DNA of 33,742 nucleotides from Rhodospirillales bacterium (GTDB lineage: Bacteria; Pseudomonadota; Alphaproteobacteria; CACIAM-22H2). The notes beneath the pieces were generated by a model, which saw only the letters and a program-made list of their open reading frames with translations, did not search any database and was not told the origin of the DNA. A program made the translations under genes and the position numbers. Below, in pieces: positions 9,253-20,503 of the stretch (its first letter is position 1; each line of letters begins with the position of its first letter). The stretch spans positions 1-33,742 of the forward strand of contig CANFCX010000016.1 of the NCBI GenBank assembly GCA_947445225.1, given 5' to 3'.

Positions 9253-12200
9253 TTACTCGGCGGCGACCTTGGCCGCCTTCTTTTCCGCCTTCAACTCCAG
9301 CAAGGCACGGCGGTAATCCCGGGGCGTGACCTTGACGAACCGCGTGAGCGATTCCTCCCAGGTTGAAAGCAGGTGCCGCGCCCGCGCGCTGCCGGTGTAA
9401 AGGACGTGGCGTTCGATCAGAATCCGCAGGCGCTCGGGATCGAAACGCAACATGTCGCCCATGCCGCTATTTTCCACGCTGACCGAACGCGAACGCGGAC
9501 GGTCGGCGTCCTCGGCGGCGGCGGGGTCCGACGGCGCGACCGGCTCGACATCAACCATGGCCGCGTTGCACAAATCCTTGAAGCGACCTTCGGGGTCGTA
9601 AACATAGGCGATGCCGCCCGACATGCCCGCCGCGAAATTGCGGCCGGTTTCGCCCAACACGGCAACGACGCCCCCGGTCATGTATTCACAACCGTGATCG
9701 CCGGTCCCTTCGACGACGGTGACCGCGCCGGAATTGCGCACGGCGAAACGCTCACCCGCGACACCCTCGAAATAGGCCTCGCCGGCGATGGCGCCGTACA
9801 GCACGGTATTGCCGATGATGATGTTCTCGGAGGGGACCCGACGGGCTTCGGCGGGCTGACGCACGACCAGCTTGCCGCCGGACAGACCCTTGCCGACATA
9901 GTCATTGGCATCGCCGGTCAATTCCAGCGTGACGCCGCGGGCGAGGAAAGCGCCGAAGCTTTGACCGGCATTGCCGCGGAAGCGGGCGGTGATGGTGTCT
10001 TCCGGCAGGCCGGCATGGCCATGACGTTTGGCCACCTCTCCCGACAACATGGTGCCGACGGTGCGATGTACGTTGCGGATGGCGCGATCGATGTGAACCG
10101 GCTCGCTTTTCTCCAGCGCCGGCTTGGCCGCCGCGATCAATTCATGGTCGAGCGCATGTTCAAGGCCGTGATTCTGCCGCTCGCAATTGCGGACCGCCAC
10201 ACCCTTGCGCGCCGGCGCCTGATGAAGGATGCGGCTGAGATCAACACCCTTGGCCTTCCAATGATCGAGGGCGGGGCGCATATCCAGGCGGTCGACGCGC
10301 CCGATCATGTCGTCGAGTGTGCGGAAGCCCAGTTTCGCCATGATTTCGCGAAGTTCTTCGGCGACGAAAAAGAAGTAATTGATCGCGTGTTCCGGCTGCC
10401 CGGTGAACCGCTTGCGCAGCACCGGGTCCTGGGTGGCGACGCCGACCGGACAGGTGTTGAGGTGGCATTTGCGCATCATGATGCAGCCGATGGCGATCAG
10501 CGGCGCGGTCGCGAAGCCGAATTCATCGGCGCCCAGCAACGCGCCGATGGCGACGTCGCGACCGGTGCGTAATCCCCCATCGACCTGAACCGCGATGCGC
10601 CCGCGCAGACCGTTGAGCACCAATGTCTGCTGGGTCTCGGCCAGGCCGATTTCCCAGGGCGAGCCGGCATGGGTCAGCGAGGTCAGCGGCGAGGCGCCGG
10701 TGCCGCCGTCGAAGCCGGCGATGGTGACGTGATCGGCGCGCGCCTTGCTCACGCCGGCCGCGACGGTGCCGACACCGACCTCGGACACCAGCTTCACCGA
10801 GACGCGGGCGGCGGGATTGGCGTTTTTGAGATCGTGGATAAGCTGCGCCAAATCCTCGATTGAATAAATGTCGTGATGCGGCGGCGGCGAAATCAGGCCG
10901 ACGCCGGGCGTCGAATGGCGCACGCGCGCGATATTCTTATCGACCTTGTGGCCGGGAAGCTGCCCGCCTTCGCCCGGCTTGGCGCCCTGCGCCATCTTGA
11001 TCTGAAGATCGTCGGCGTTGACCAGGTATTCCGCGGTGACGCCGAAGCGCCCCGACGCCACCTGTTTGATCGCCGATCGCATGGAATCGCCATTGGGCAT
11101 CGGCTTGAAGCGATCGGACTCCTCGCCACCTTCGCCGGTGTTGGATTTGCCGCCGATGCGGTTCATGGCGATGGCCAAGGTCGTGTGCGCCTCGCGGCTG
11201 ATCGAACCGAAACTCATGGCGCCGGTCGCGAAACGTTTGACAATCGCCGCCGCCGGCTCGACCTCGGCCAACGGCACCGGCTTGTCGGCGAATTTGAACC
11301 GCATCAGCCCGCGAATGGTCAGCAGCCGTTCGTTTTGTTCGTTGATGGTGGCGGCGAACGCTTTGTAGTCGTCGATTGAATTGCCGCGAACCGCGTGTTG
11401 GAGCCGGCCCACCGACTCGAAGGTCCAGGCGTGATCTTCGCCGCGGATGCGGAAAGCGTAGTCGCCGCCGGCATCGAGCATAGTGCGGTAGATCGGATTG
11501 TCGCCAAAGGCATGGCCGTGCCGCTCGACCGCCTCGCGCGCGATTTCGGCTAGTCCGGCCCCTTCGATGGTGGTCGCGGTGCCGGTGAAATATTTCTCGA
11601 TCAGGGCGGTGGACAGGCCAACGGCGTCGAAAATCTGGGCGCCGCAATAGGATTGGTAGGTGGAGATGCCCATCTTGGACATCACCTTCAAAATGCCCTT
11701 GCCGACACCCTTGATATAGTTCTTCTGGACCTCGTAGGGCTTCAGCGTCAGCCCGTTCTGCACCCGGATTTGTTCCAGGGTCTCGAAGGCGAGATAGGGA
11801 TTGACCGCCTCGGCGCCATAACCGGCAAGCGCGCAGAAATGGTGGACTTCGCGCGCCTCCCCAGTCTCCACGACCAGCCCGGTATCGGTACGCAACCCCT
11901 GGCGGATCAAATGATGATGCACCGCGGCGGTAGCGAGCAGCGCGGGGATGGGGATGCGCTCGACCGAGGCCGCGCGGTCGGACAGGATCAGAATATTCTT
12001 GCCGGCGATAACGGCGTCCGTCGCTTCGCGGCACAGGCGATCCAGGGCGGTCTCGATACCACCCGCGCCTTCCGCCGCCGGCCAAGTGGCGTCGATGGTC
12101 TGGGTGCTGAACGCCCCATTCACCAATGTCGAGATGGAGCGGATTTTTTCGAGATCGCCGTTGGTCAGGATCGGCTGCGAGACCTCGAGCCGATAATGCG

Positions 12201-13899
12201 TCCCCGCATGCAGGCCGAGCAAATTCGGCCGCGGCCCGATCATCGACACCAGTGACATCACCAGTTCTTCGCGGATCGGATCGATCGGCGGGTTGGTGAC
12301 CTGGGCGAAGTTCTGCTTGAAGTAATTGTAGAGCAGCTTCGGTTTGCGCGAGAGCACGGCGACCGGCGTATCGGTGCCCATTGAACCGACCGGGTCCTCG
12401 CCGTCCTTGGCCAGCGGCTCCAGGAAAAATTGTAGGTCTTCCTGCGTATAGCCAAAGGTCTGCTGGCGTTTACGCAAGGCCATCGGATCGTTCGACAGCA
12501 CCGGCGTGGACGCCGCTTGTTCCGGCAGATCCTCGAGTTTGCACTGGGTCTGCTTCAGCCACTCGCGATAGGGATGGGCATCGGCGAGCCCCCGCTTGAT
12601 TTCGGAATCGTCGATGATGCGACCTTCTTCGAGATCGATCAGCAGCATCTTGCCGGGCTGTAGCCGCCATTTGCGGACGATTTTTTCCTCGGGCACCGGC
12701 AACACGCCGGATTCGGAGGCCAGGATCACATCGTCGTCGGTCACGATGTAGCGGGCCGGACGCAGCCCATTGCGGTCAAGCGTCGCGCCGATCTGGCGGC
12801 CATCGGTGAAGGCGATCGCGGCGGGGCCGTCCCACGGCTCCATCAAGGCCGCGTGGTATTCGTAGAAAGCGCGGCGCGCCGGGTCCATCAGCTTGTTTCC
12901 CGACCACGCCTCCGGAATCAGCGTGACCATGGCCTGGGCCAGCGAGAAGCCGCCAGCGACCAGCAATTCCAGCGCGTTGTCGATACAGGCCGTGTCCGAT
13001 TGCCCATGCGGGATCAGCGGCCACATCTTGTCGAGATCGGCGCCGATCAGAGGCGAGGACATCGAATGGCGGCGCGCGTACATCCAATTGACGTTGCCGC
13101 GCACGGTGTTGATTTCGCCGTTATGGGCGATGAAGCGATAGGGATGCGCTAGACGCCAGGATGGGAAGGTGTTGGTCGAGAACCGCTGATGAACCATGGC
13201 CAGCGCCGACACCGTCAGCGGATTGCGCAGATCGTCGTAGAAACTCTCGACCTGCGGCGCCAGCAGCAGCCCCTTATAGACCATGGTTCTGGTCGAAAAC
13301 GACGGGATGTAAAGTTGTGTGAGGCCGGGCAAATTATGTTTGCGCGCAAGCTCGGCGATCGGGTTCTGCGCCTGTTTGCGGATGGACAGAAGTTTGCGCT
13401 CGAACGCGTCCTGACCGGCCAGATTGGGGTTGCGGCCCACGATCGCCTGGCGGATGACCGGCATGGTCTCGATCACACGTTTGCCGAGGCCGGTGGGATC
13501 GACGGGCACGTCCCGCCACCCGATCACGGTCTGGCCTTCGACCTTGATGAAATGTTCGAAATGGGCCACCGCGAAGTCGCGGGATTTTTCGTCTTGCGGC
13601 AGAAAACACATGGCCACGGCGTAATGGCCGGGCGGCGGCAGGGTCAGGCCCTTCTTTCCCGCCCAGTCGCGCAGCAATGCGTCCGGCATCTGGATAAGGC
13701 AACCCGCCCCGTCGCCAACCAGCGGGTCGGCGCCGACCGCGCCGCGATGGTCGAGATTGACCAGAATTTGCAAGCCGCGATGGATGATATCGTGCGACTT
13801 GCGGCCCTTGATGTTGACCACGAAGCCGACGCCGCAAGCGTCATGCTCGTTCGCAGGGTCATAGAGCCCTTGTCTGGCCGGCAACGACATCACACGCAT
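9253..13899 (-). CDS. gltB: Glutamate synthase (NADPH) large subunit
   Basis: [22 protein letters not shown] (propeptide/Cys nucleophile), [64 protein letters not shown]. Start placed at [10 protein letters not shown] rather than at the 5' end of the long ORF. Confidence 0.95.
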   Translation of the reverse strand: MRVMSLPARQGLYDPANEHDACGVGFVVNIKGRKSHDIIHRGLQILVNLDHRGAVGADPLVGDGAGCLIQMPDALLRDWAGKKGLTLPPPGHYAVAMCFLPQDEKSRDFAVAHFEHFIKVEGQTVIGWRDVPVDPTGLGKRVIETMPVIRQAIVGRNPNLAGQDAFERKLLSIRKQAQNPIAELARKHNLPGLTQLYIPSFSTRTMVYKGLLLAPQVESFYDDLRNPLTVSALAMVHQRFSTNTFPSWRLAHPYRFIAHNGEINTVRGNVNWMYARRHSMSSPLIGADLDKMWPLIPHGQSDTACIDNALELLVAGGFSLAQAMVTLIPEAWSGNKLMDPARRAFYEYHAALMEPWDGPAAIAFTDGRQIGATLDRNGLRPARYIVTDDDVILASESGVLPVPEEKIVRKWRLQPGKMLLIDLEEGRIIDDSEIKRGLADAHPYREWLKQTQCKLEDLPEQAASTPVLSNDPMALRKRQQTFGYTQEDLQFFLEPLAKDGEDPVGSMGTDTPVAVLSRKPKLLYNYFKQNFAQVTNPPIDPIREELVMSLVSMIGPRPNLLGLHAGTHYRLEVSQPILTNGDLEKIRSISTLVNGAFSTQTIDATWPAAEGAGGIETALDRLCREATDAVIAGKNILILSDRAASVERIPIPALLATAAVHHHLIRQGLRTDTGLVVETGEAREVHHFCALAGYGAEAVNPYLAFETLEQIRVQNGLTLKPYEVQKNYIKGVGKGILKVMSKMGISTYQSYCGAQIFDAVGLSTALIEKYFTGTATTIEGAGLAEIAREAVERHGHAFGDNPIYRTMLDAGGDYAFRIRGEDHAWTFESVGRLQHAVRGNSIDDYKAFAATINEQNERLLTIRGLMRFKFADKPVPLAEVEPAAAIVKRFATGAMSFGSISREAHTTLAIAMNRIGGKSNTGEGGEESDRFKPMPNGDSMRSAIKQVASGRFGVTAEYLVNADDLQIKMAQGAKPGEGGQLPGHKVDKNIARVRHSTPGVGLISPPPHHDIYSIEDLAQLIHDLKNANPAARVSVKLVSEVGVGTVAAGVSKARADHVTIAGFDGGTGASPLTSLTHAGSPWEIGLAETQQTLVLNGLRGRIAVQVDGGLRTGRDVAIGALLGADEFGFATAPLIAIGCIMMRKCHLNTCPVGVATQDPVLRKRFTGQPEHAINYFFFVAEELREIMAKLGFRTLDDMIGRVDRLDMRPALDHWKAKGVDLSRILHQAPARKGVAVRNCERQNHGLEHALDHELIAAAKPALEKSEPVHIDRAIRNVHRTVGTMLSGEVAKRHGHAGLPEDTITARFRGNAGQSFGAFLARGVTLELTGDANDYVGKGLSGGKLVVRQPAEARRVPSENIIIGNTVLYGAIAGEAYFEGVAGERFAVRNSGAVTVVEGTGDHGCEYMTGGVVAVLGETGRNFAAGMSGGIAYVYDPEGRFKDLCNAAMVDVEPVAPSDPAAAEDADRPRSRSVSVENSGMGDMLRFDPERLRILIERHVLYTGSARARHLLSTWEESLTRFVKVTPRDYRRALLELKAEKKAAKVAAE

Positions 13900-14277
13900 C
13901 CCAAAGGCCGCGCCGCACCGAAAACTGGCGCAATCATTAACCGGCCCGCGAATATTCTTATATGCCGCGGTCGATTTGTGAAAGTGAATCGATGCCGCGG
14001 AGCACATTCGCTTTTGGCATGTCAGCCATGCCGGCGTCGCCGCATCACGCCGATACGGAAATCGGCCACGCGCGAACGAAGGTGATGTCCACCGCAACCT
14101 CAGACGCCGGAGGGCCGTCGTGAACGGCGCCAGCACAATTGAGGACAACGACACGGCAGAGGAGCTGCTCGTGGTGCACTCAAATAACGCGACGCGCGAT
14201 CCTGCCCATCCACGTGAATAGGCCTTGTGAATTTTCGATGGACCGGATCAAGATTTAGGCTATATACTTTAGTTGGT

Positions 14278-14295
14278 ATCATGCTTTTGCATGAT
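14278..14295. promoter_or_regulatory. Perfect inverted repeat ATCATGC-TTTT-GCATGAT downstream of a TATATACT -10-like element
   Basis: 7-bp perfect arms, 4-nt spacer, located between a promoter-like AT-rich element (~14261-14270) and the 14350 small ORF. Confidence 0.4.
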
Positions 14296-14349
14296 GCATG
14301 GCGACCGGGGCGAGGCGCCAAGATGGCAGTGTCTTAACCGGAGACCCCC

Positions 14350-14541
14350 ATGCTTGAAGCCCTCGATATTAAGTCCATACTTCTCAACATCGAACGCACG
14401 GTGCGGCAACTCGACGCGCCCGAGGAACCTGCCGGCGCGACCGACACGCCGGCCGCCCAACCCGCCGCGCAACGGCCGGGACGCGATCCGCATTCAGGCG
14501 GCGCGGCAGCCGCTTATAACCAAGGAAACCGCGCCGCCTAG
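14350..14541 (+). CDS. Small hypothetical protein (63 aa)
   Basis: ATG with upstream GGAGA; MLEALDIKSILLNIERTVRQLDAPEEP...; preceded by promoter-like sequence. Disordered Pro/Ala-rich C-terminus; may be spurious. Confidence 0.38.
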   Translation: MLEALDIKSILLNIERTVRQLDAPEEPAGATDTPAAQPAAQRPGRDPHSGGAAAAYNQGNRAA

Positions 14542-15929
14542 ACGCCATCCCAACCGCCGCCGACGGCGGTATAGAGGTTGACGACCGCGGTGTAGCGGTC
14601 AAGCGCGGCCTGGACCACGGCATCATTGGCCTGAAAAACCGTCCGCTGCGCGTCGAGAACATTGATAAAATCAACCGAACCCGCGAGAAACCGGGCTTCG
14701 ACGATACGAAAGGCCTCGCGCGCCTGATCGAGCGCCTCCCGCGCCAGTTCCAAACGGCGATCGGAGGTGTCGGTGGCGCTCAAGGCGTCTTCGGTGTCGC
14801 GAAAGGCGGCCAGAATCACGGCGCGGTAGGTCTCCATCAATTCCTGGAAACGCGCCCTGGCCGCATCTTCACCGCCTTCGAGCCGACCGCCCTGGAAAAG
14901 CGGCGCCGCGAGGGAGGCGCCAAAACCGTAGGACAGACCCGAGGCGCTGAAGAGCGCCGGCAGCGTGGCGCCCTGCCAGCCGCGTTGTGCCGAAAGATCG
15001 AGGCTAGGAAAACGCGCGGCGCGCGCCCCGATCGTATCGAGCCCGGCCGCCCGCAGATTGGCCTCGGCCCTTCTGATGTCGGGACGCCGTTGCAGCAGGC
15101 CGGCGGGCAGACCCGCGGCGAGTCCGGGCAGGGTCAGATCGGCGAGCGACCGTCCGTCAACGGCAAATCCCTGCGGATTGCGGCCGAGCAACACAGCCAG
15201 CGCGTCGAGCGCCACCCTCTCCGCCTGCTGAAGCGACACCAGATTGGCGCGCTGGCTGGCCACCGCGCTGCGCTGCTGCGAGACTTCGAGATCGGAAATG
15301 AGTCCTTCCGCCCGGCGCCGCTCCAGCACCGCCAAGACATCGGTCGCGATGCGCAGCGTTTCGCCCGCCAGACGCAGCCTGTCCCGCAGCGAAAGAACCT
15401 GGAAATAGGTACTGGAGACATCGGAATACAGCGTGATGGCCACGGTTTCGAGGTCATAGCGGCTGGCTTCGAGGCGGGTCAGGGCCGATTGCCGATCCGC
15501 TTCATTGGCGCCGAACAGATCGACCTGATAACTGGCGCCGATCGAGGCCTGATAATTCGAACTCACCACCACCGAGGTCCCGCCGCGGGCCGCGGCGCGC
15601 GTCGCCCAGTTGCGGTCGAAGCCGCCGGAGGTGTTCAAGCTCGGCAACAGCGCCGCGCCCGCGATTTTGGCCTGGGCCTGGGCCTGAAGAATGCGGGCAT
15701 AGGCCGCGTTGAGGTCGAGATTGTTTTCCGTCGCCTCGCCGATCAGGCGATCGAGTTCCCCGCTGCGGAAGCCCTGCCACCAGCGCGCGTCGGGCCACAC
15801 GCCGCTGGCATCGATACGCGATTCCCAGTCGGCGGGGATGTGCACCTCGGGCTTGACGTAATTCGGGCCCAACGCGCACCCCGTCGCCAAACACGCGAGT
15901 CCGAGAAACGCCAAGGCGCGGATCGCCAT
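14538..15929 (-). CDS. NodT/OprM-type outer-membrane efflux lipoprotein (TolC-like)
   Basis: Lipoprotein signal MAIRALAFLGLACLATGCALGPNYVKPEVHIPADW; QRRPDIRRAEANLRAAG, APLFQGGRLEGG, AFRDTEDAL motifs. Start trimmed from a 1211 aa ORF. Confidence 0.93.
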   Translation of the reverse strand: MAIRALAFLGLACLATGCALGPNYVKPEVHIPADWESRIDASGVWPDARWWQGFRSGELDRLIGEATENNLDLNAAYARILQAQAQAKIAGAALLPSLNTSGGFDRNWATRAAARGGTSVVVSSNYQASIGASYQVDLFGANEADRQSALTRLEASRYDLETVAITLYSDVSSTYFQVLSLRDRLRLAGETLRIATDVLAVLERRRAEGLISDLEVSQQRSAVASQRANLVSLQQAERVALDALAVLLGRNPQGFAVDGRSLADLTLPGLAAGLPAGLLQRRPDIRRAEANLRAAGLDTIGARAARFPSLDLSAQRGWQGATLPALFSASGLSYGFGASLAAPLFQGGRLEGGEDAARARFQELMETYRAVILAAFRDTEDALSATDTSDRRLELAREALDQAREAFRIVEARFLAGSVDFINVLDAQRTVFQANDAVVQAALDRYTAVVNLYTAVGGGWDGV

Positions 15930-15934
15930 TCGGG

Positions 15935-17947
15935 TTAATCCGCGCCGAGCGCGGCGACCGGATCGAGGTTGGCCGCCTTGCGCGCCGGCAGGAAGCCGAA
16001 GAGCAACCCGGTGAAAAAGGCGCAGCCGAAGGCGAGAACTACGGGTGTCGCCGCATAAACCACCGGTTTGCCGAAACTCTGGAACGCCCAGGCGGCACCC
16101 AGCCCGGCGCCGACGCCGAGCAGACCGCCGAAGGTGCACAACACCAGCGCCTCGGTGTTGAACTGCAACAATATGTTGAAACGCCGCGCGCCAGCGGCCA
16201 TGCGCACGCCGATCTCGCGCGTGCGTTCGGTCACGCTGACCAACATGATGTTCATGACGCCGATGCCCCCGACCAGCAGCGAAATCGCCGCGATCGACCC
16301 CAACAACAATGTGAGGGTGCTTTGCGTCTCCGTCGCGGTCGCGATGATCGAGGCCATGTTGCGGATTTGGAAGTCTTCCTTTTTGTGGCGCGCGATCAAC
16401 AACTGCCGGATCGCGTCTTCGGTGACGTCGATCTTTTCGAAATCGGCGACCTTCACGGTGATCGTGCGCAGATGGCGCTGGCCGAACAAACGCAATGTTC
16501 CCGTGGTCAGCGGCACCATGGCGATGTCGTCCTGATCGTTGCCGCCGCCGGGCGAGGCGCCCTTGGGCTCCATCGTCCCGATGACCTGAAACGGAATGTT
16601 GTTGAGCAGAACGAATTGGCCCAGCGGATCGGTATCGGGCGGGAACATGACCCTGACCAGGGTCTGGCCGAGCACGACCACGGGCGCGTAGTCCTTCAAA
16701 TCGTCGTCGTTGAAGAAGACGCCGGTGGCGACCGGCCAGTCGCGGGCAATCGGAAAATCGGAGCCGCCGGCATTCACCGTTGTCCAATAGTCGCTGCCGC
16801 CGGTGCGGATGGTGGCGCTGCTTTGATATTCCGGCACGGCCACCACGACATTGGGCAAGTCCGTCAGCGCCTCGGCATCGGCCGCGACCAAAGTGGTGAC
16901 GCCGCCGGAGTTGCGGATGTTCGGAGCACCGGGGCGGACCAACAGAAGATTCGATCCCATCGCCGTGATGCGATCGACGATGAGTTGTTTGGCGCCGCCC
17001 CCGATCGCCAGCATGGCGACGACCGAGGCCACGCCGATGATGATGCCGAGCAACGTTAGAACCGTGCGCATGAGATTGGCGCGCAGCGAGTGCAGCGCCA
17101 TGCCCACGGCGGCGAGCAGATCGAAGGGCACGGCGAAGCGGCGCCGCGGCGGCGCCGTCCAACGCGGACGGGGGGCGGGCGCGTCGCGCGACAGGCGGCG
17201 GTCGGAAACGACCAACCCGTCGCGGATTTCGACGACGCGTTTGGCTTGCGCGGCGACTTCCGGGTCGTGGGTGATCAACAGGATCGTATGCCCGCGTTCG
17301 TTGAGATCGTGGAGGAGGCGCATGACCTCCTTGCCGCTGCGGGTGTCGAGCGCGCCCGTCGGCTCGTCGGCCAGGATGACCGCGCCCCCGTTCATGAGCG
17401 CGCGCGCGATCGAAACACGTTGCTGCTGGCCTCCCGAAAGCTGGCTCGGGCGGTGATCGAGGCGGTCGCCAAGGCCAAGCTGAGTCAATATTTCGCGCGC
17501 TCGCGACCGCCGCTTGGCCCCCGGCAGCCCGGCATAGATGGCGGGCATTTCGACATTGGCCGCCGCCGTTTCGGTGGCCATCAGGTTGTATTGCTGAAAG
17601 ATGAAGCCGAAGGCGTCGCGGCGCAAAAGCGCGCGGTCCTCCGCGTCCAACCCCGACATCTCCTGCCCGGCGAAGGAATAACTGCCGCCGCTCGGGCGGT
17701 CGAGAAGCCCGATCAGGTTCATCAAGGTCGTCTTGCCGGAGCCTGACGAGCCCATGATGGCGACGAATTCGCCGGCCACGATGTCGAGCGAGATGCCATG
17801 CAGCACCGGCACCTCGAACGTGCCCCGTTGAAAGGATTTCGTCAGGTTGCGGATGCGGATCAAAGGCTCGGCGGCCGGCGCCTCCGACGATTGCGGCGCG
17901 TCCCGCGCCTCGGCGGCATCCTGGGCGTAGCCGTCGAGCGCGGTCAT
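15935..17947 (-). CDS. macB: MacB-type ABC transporter, fused ATPase and permease
   Basis: Walker [54 protein letters not shown], then FtsX-like permease ([44 protein letters not shown]). Confidence 0.94.
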   Translation of the reverse strand: MTALDGYAQDAAEARDAPQSSEAPAAEPLIRIRNLTKSFQRGTFEVPVLHGISLDIVAGEFVAIMGSSGSGKTTLMNLIGLLDRPSGGSYSFAGQEMSGLDAEDRALLRRDAFGFIFQQYNLMATETAAANVEMPAIYAGLPGAKRRSRAREILTQLGLGDRLDHRPSQLSGGQQQRVSIARALMNGGAVILADEPTGALDTRSGKEVMRLLHDLNERGHTILLITHDPEVAAQAKRVVEIRDGLVVSDRRLSRDAPAPRPRWTAPPRRRFAVPFDLLAAVGMALHSLRANLMRTVLTLLGIIIGVASVVAMLAIGGGAKQLIVDRITAMGSNLLLVRPGAPNIRNSGGVTTLVAADAEALTDLPNVVVAVPEYQSSATIRTGGSDYWTTVNAGGSDFPIARDWPVATGVFFNDDDLKDYAPVVVLGQTLVRVMFPPDTDPLGQFVLLNNIPFQVIGTMEPKGASPGGGNDQDDIAMVPLTTGTLRLFGQRHLRTITVKVADFEKIDVTEDAIRQLLIARHKKEDFQIRNMASIIATATETQSTLTLLLGSIAAISLLVGGIGVMNIMLVSVTERTREIGVRMAAGARRFNILLQFNTEALVLCTFGGLLGVGAGLGAAWAFQSFGKPVVYAATPVVLAFGCAFFTGLLFGFLPARKAANLDPVAALGAD

Positions 17948-19065
17948 CGGGCGGGACGGCGCGTTCCCGCGGCGTCGACCACGATTTGATCGCCGGCCTT
18001 GAGGCCGGATCGGATCTCGGCGATGACGCGGTTGGTGGCGCCGATTTCGACCGCGCGGTCGACGGGCTGGCCGTTTTCGACGACACGCGCGATGTAACGG
18101 TTGCCGGTGCGCGCCACCGGGCGCAACGCCGCCATGGGAACGACCGGAACGTTGCGGGCCTGGGCGATGACAAAAAAGACCTGGGCGGTCATCTGCGGCA
18201 ACAAATCGCGGTCGGGGTTGTTCACGTCGAACAGCGCATTATAGAGCACGACGTTGTTGACGACCGTCGGCGTGGGCAGAACCTGGCGAAGCACACCTTC
18301 CCGCTTCCGGTCGATTTGACCGAGCGTGGTGAAATAGGCGGGCATGCCGATGCGCAGCTTGTTGACGTCGGCCTCGGAGACCTGCGTCCACACCGTCATC
18401 GTGTCGAGATCGGCGATCCGCAGCACGATCGGCGCCTGCTGGTTGGCGTTCAGCGTCTGGCCGGTCTTGGCCAGGATATCGACCACGGTGCCGGAGATCG
18501 GCGCGTAGATTTGCGTGTAGCTCAGATTGGCGGTGTCGGCTTTCAGCGTATTTTCCGTCTGTTTGGTCTGGGCCTCCAGCGCCTGGATCTGGGCGGCCAG
18601 CGATTTGCGGCCGGATTCGGCGATGTCGAAGGCATCCTGGCTGGTCGCGCGCTCGGCAAGAAGGCGGCGCTGACGCTCCATCTGCTTATCGGCGAGCGCG
18701 AGCTGCGCCGTGCGGTCGGCGATCTGGGCGCGCAAATTGTTGAGCTGCGCCATGTCCGCCCCAACCTTCGCTTCATAGACGGTGGGATCGAGCTGAGCCA
18801 GCAATTGGCCCTGCTCGACATTCGCCCCGAACCCGACATGGATTTTCTTAACCTGGCCCGAGACCTGGGTGCCGACATCGACATATTCGCGCGGCTGCAG
18901 CGTGCCGACGGCCGAAACCATGTCTTCCACGCTGCCGAGCACGACCGGCTGCGCGCGCCAGGCCGGCGTCGTGTCCGCTTGCGCGGCCAGCAGCCACCAC
19001 GCGCCGCCGGCTCCCGCCGCCGTCACCATCAACACCGCGGATAGAAATATCGATCGCCGTCTCAT
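17944..19065 (-). CDS. macA: MacA-type periplasmic adaptor (HlyD/RND-MFP family)
   Basis: [79 protein letters not shown]; 4-bp overlap with macB. Confidence 0.93.
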   Translation of the reverse strand: MRRRSIFLSAVLMVTAAGAGGAWWLLAAQADTTPAWRAQPVVLGSVEDMVSAVGTLQPREYVDVGTQVSGQVKKIHVGFGANVEQGQLLAQLDPTVYEAKVGADMAQLNNLRAQIADRTAQLALADKQMERQRRLLAERATSQDAFDIAESGRKSLAAQIQALEAQTKQTENTLKADTANLSYTQIYAPISGTVVDILAKTGQTLNANQQAPIVLRIADLDTMTVWTQVSEADVNKLRIGMPAYFTTLGQIDRKREGVLRQVLPTPTVVNNVVLYNALFDVNNPDRDLLPQMTAQVFFVIAQARNVPVVPMAALRPVARTGNRYIARVVENGQPVDRAVEIGATNRVIAEIRSGLKAGDQIVVDAAGTRRPAR

Positions 19066-19238
19066 CGGTGATGCGTCCTATTACCGCTTTAATCATACGC
19101 CGGATTGCGGGGAAATCCTTCCTCATACCTACGGTTTCCCGCGTTCGCATTCAAGCCAGCGGCAAGACACAGGCTCGTGTATGCCCTGTCGCCCCGAGGG
19201 CGGCGGGGATCGACGACGCGGGACCGGCACCCGCCAGA

Positions 19239-19255
19239 TACAATCTTGGATTGTA
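19239..19255. promoter_or_regulatory. Putative operator in the macA / lrp-like divergent intergenic region
   Basis: TACAATC-TTG-GATTGTA, perfect 7-bp arms. Confidence 0.5.
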
Positions 19256-19263
19256 AATGTTAT

Positions 19264-19269
19264 ATTATA
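19264..19269 (-). promoter_or_regulatory. Candidate -10 box (TATAAT) reading toward macA
   Basis: Exact TATAAT on the minus strand; no convincing -35 seen at 16-18 bp. Confidence 0.35.
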
Positions 19270-19438
19270 GATATCGCCAATGTCGTTGGTTGACTTATCG
19301 GAAATGACCACAAGCGAGGTTTTTTCCGCGGGAAATGCGATGTATTGGAAATGCGTTGCCGACGGAATGATGATTCGTTATAGACTTCCGCTTTCCGCCA
19401 AATCTCGGCGATTTTTCAATCATAGGGCGAAATTCTTC

Positions 19439-19993
19439 ATGACCAATTTCCGTCTGTCCGCGGTCGATCAAGGTATCGTGACCGCGCTTAACCAGAATGC
19501 GCGCGTTTCCGTCGCGAAAATCGCCGAGCGGCTCAAAGTCCCGGAATCCACGGCCCGCCACCGCCTGGGCCGGCTGATCAAGCAAGGCGTCATCGAGTTT
19601 TCGACGATGATGAACCCGTTGAAATTCGGCTACCAGATTTGGGCGTTGATCGAAGTCCAAGTCGAGCTTTCCAAGCTGCGCTCCGTCGCCAACGCGCTTG
19701 CGGACCGGCCGGAAGTCTTCTTCGTCGGCGTCGTTTCCGGCGGCTATGACATCTTCGTCGGCGCGCTGTTTCGCACCAACACGGATTTGCTCACCTTCAT
19801 CACCGAAAGGCTGGCGAAGACTCCCGGCATTGTCCGCACGTCGACATCAAGCGTGCTGGACGTCATCAAGCGCGGCGTACCCTCGGTCACCATGTTTTCG
19901 CAGCCGTTTGACGGCGAAGCACCCCGGCGCATCGCCCGGCGTCCCGGCACGCGCAAGGCCGCCGGCAAAAAGGGCCGAGCCGCCGCGGAATAA
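19439..19993 (+). CDS. Lrp/AsnC family transcriptional regulator with basic C-terminal tail
   Basis: LSAVDQGIVTALNQNARVSVAKIAERLKVPESTARHRLGRLIKQGVIEF (HTH_AsnC), followed by an Lrp ligand-binding-like domain. Start chosen at MTNFRLSAVDQ; TTGCCG-17-TATAGA promoter-like sequence at 19356-19384. Confidence 0.85.
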   Translation: MTNFRLSAVDQGIVTALNQNARVSVAKIAERLKVPESTARHRLGRLIKQGVIEFSTMMNPLKFGYQIWALIEVQVELSKLRSVANALADRPEVFFVGVVSGGYDIFVGALFRTNTDLLTFITERLAKTPGIVRTSTSSVLDVIKRGVPSVTMFSQPFDGEAPRRIARRPGTRKAAGKKGRAAAE

Positions 19994-20023
19994 TGCGGGG
20001 ATCGCGCCGAGCGAGCGGCACCG

Positions 20024-20470
20024 TCAGGGCCGCTCGATCAGCTCCACCTTGTATCCGTCGGGATCAACGATAAAGGCGATGTTGGTGCCGCCATGCGCCA
20101 TCGGCCCCGGCGGCCGCGGAATCGGCACGCCGGCGTTTTTCAGGCGGGCGCAGGCCTCGGCCAGATCGGGGACGCCGATCGCGAGATGGCCAAATCCGGT
20201 GCCGATGTCATAGGCCTCCTCGCGACCCCAATTATGGGTCAACTCGATGACCGCCTGGGTTGCTTCCGGCCCATAGCCGACAAACGCCAGCGTGAATTTC
20301 CCGGAAGGGTAGTCGGTTTTGCGTAGCAGCCGCATGCCGAGCAGGCCGGTGTAGAAAAACAACGATACCTCCAGGTCCTTGACCCGGATCATCGTGTGAA
20401 GCAGGCGGTATGGGGCGGCATCGTTGGATGGCGCGCGGGCCGTCACCGGGTTCGTTTCTGTATCTCGCAT
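20024..20470 (-). CDS. gloA: Lactoylglutathione lyase (glyoxalase I)
   Basis: LLHTMIRVKDLEVSLFFYTGLLGMRLLRKTDYPSGKFTLAFVGYG, ELTHNWG, GFGHLAIGVPDL, AFIVDPDGYKVELIER. Confidence 0.95.
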   Translation of the reverse strand: MRDTETNPVTARAPSNDAAPYRLLHTMIRVKDLEVSLFFYTGLLGMRLLRKTDYPSGKFTLAFVGYGPEATQAVIELTHNWGREEAYDIGTGFGHLAIGVPDLAEACARLKNAGVPIPRPPGPMAHGGTNIAFIVDPDGYKVELIERP

Positions 20471-20503
20471 GTCGTCGTCGCGTCCTTGTCTCGAGGGCCA
20501 ATC

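Noticed and set aside
13900-14154. 85 aa N-terminal extension of gltB
   Set aside because: GltB normally has a short propeptide before the catalytic Cys (EHDACGVG); the extension has no family resemblance and overlaps the likely promoter region.
15930-18173. N-terminal ~750 aa of the 1211 aa ORF 14538..18173
   Set aside because: Arg/His/Ala-rich out-of-frame translation of macB; the true gene begins at the lipoprotein signal peptide at 15929.
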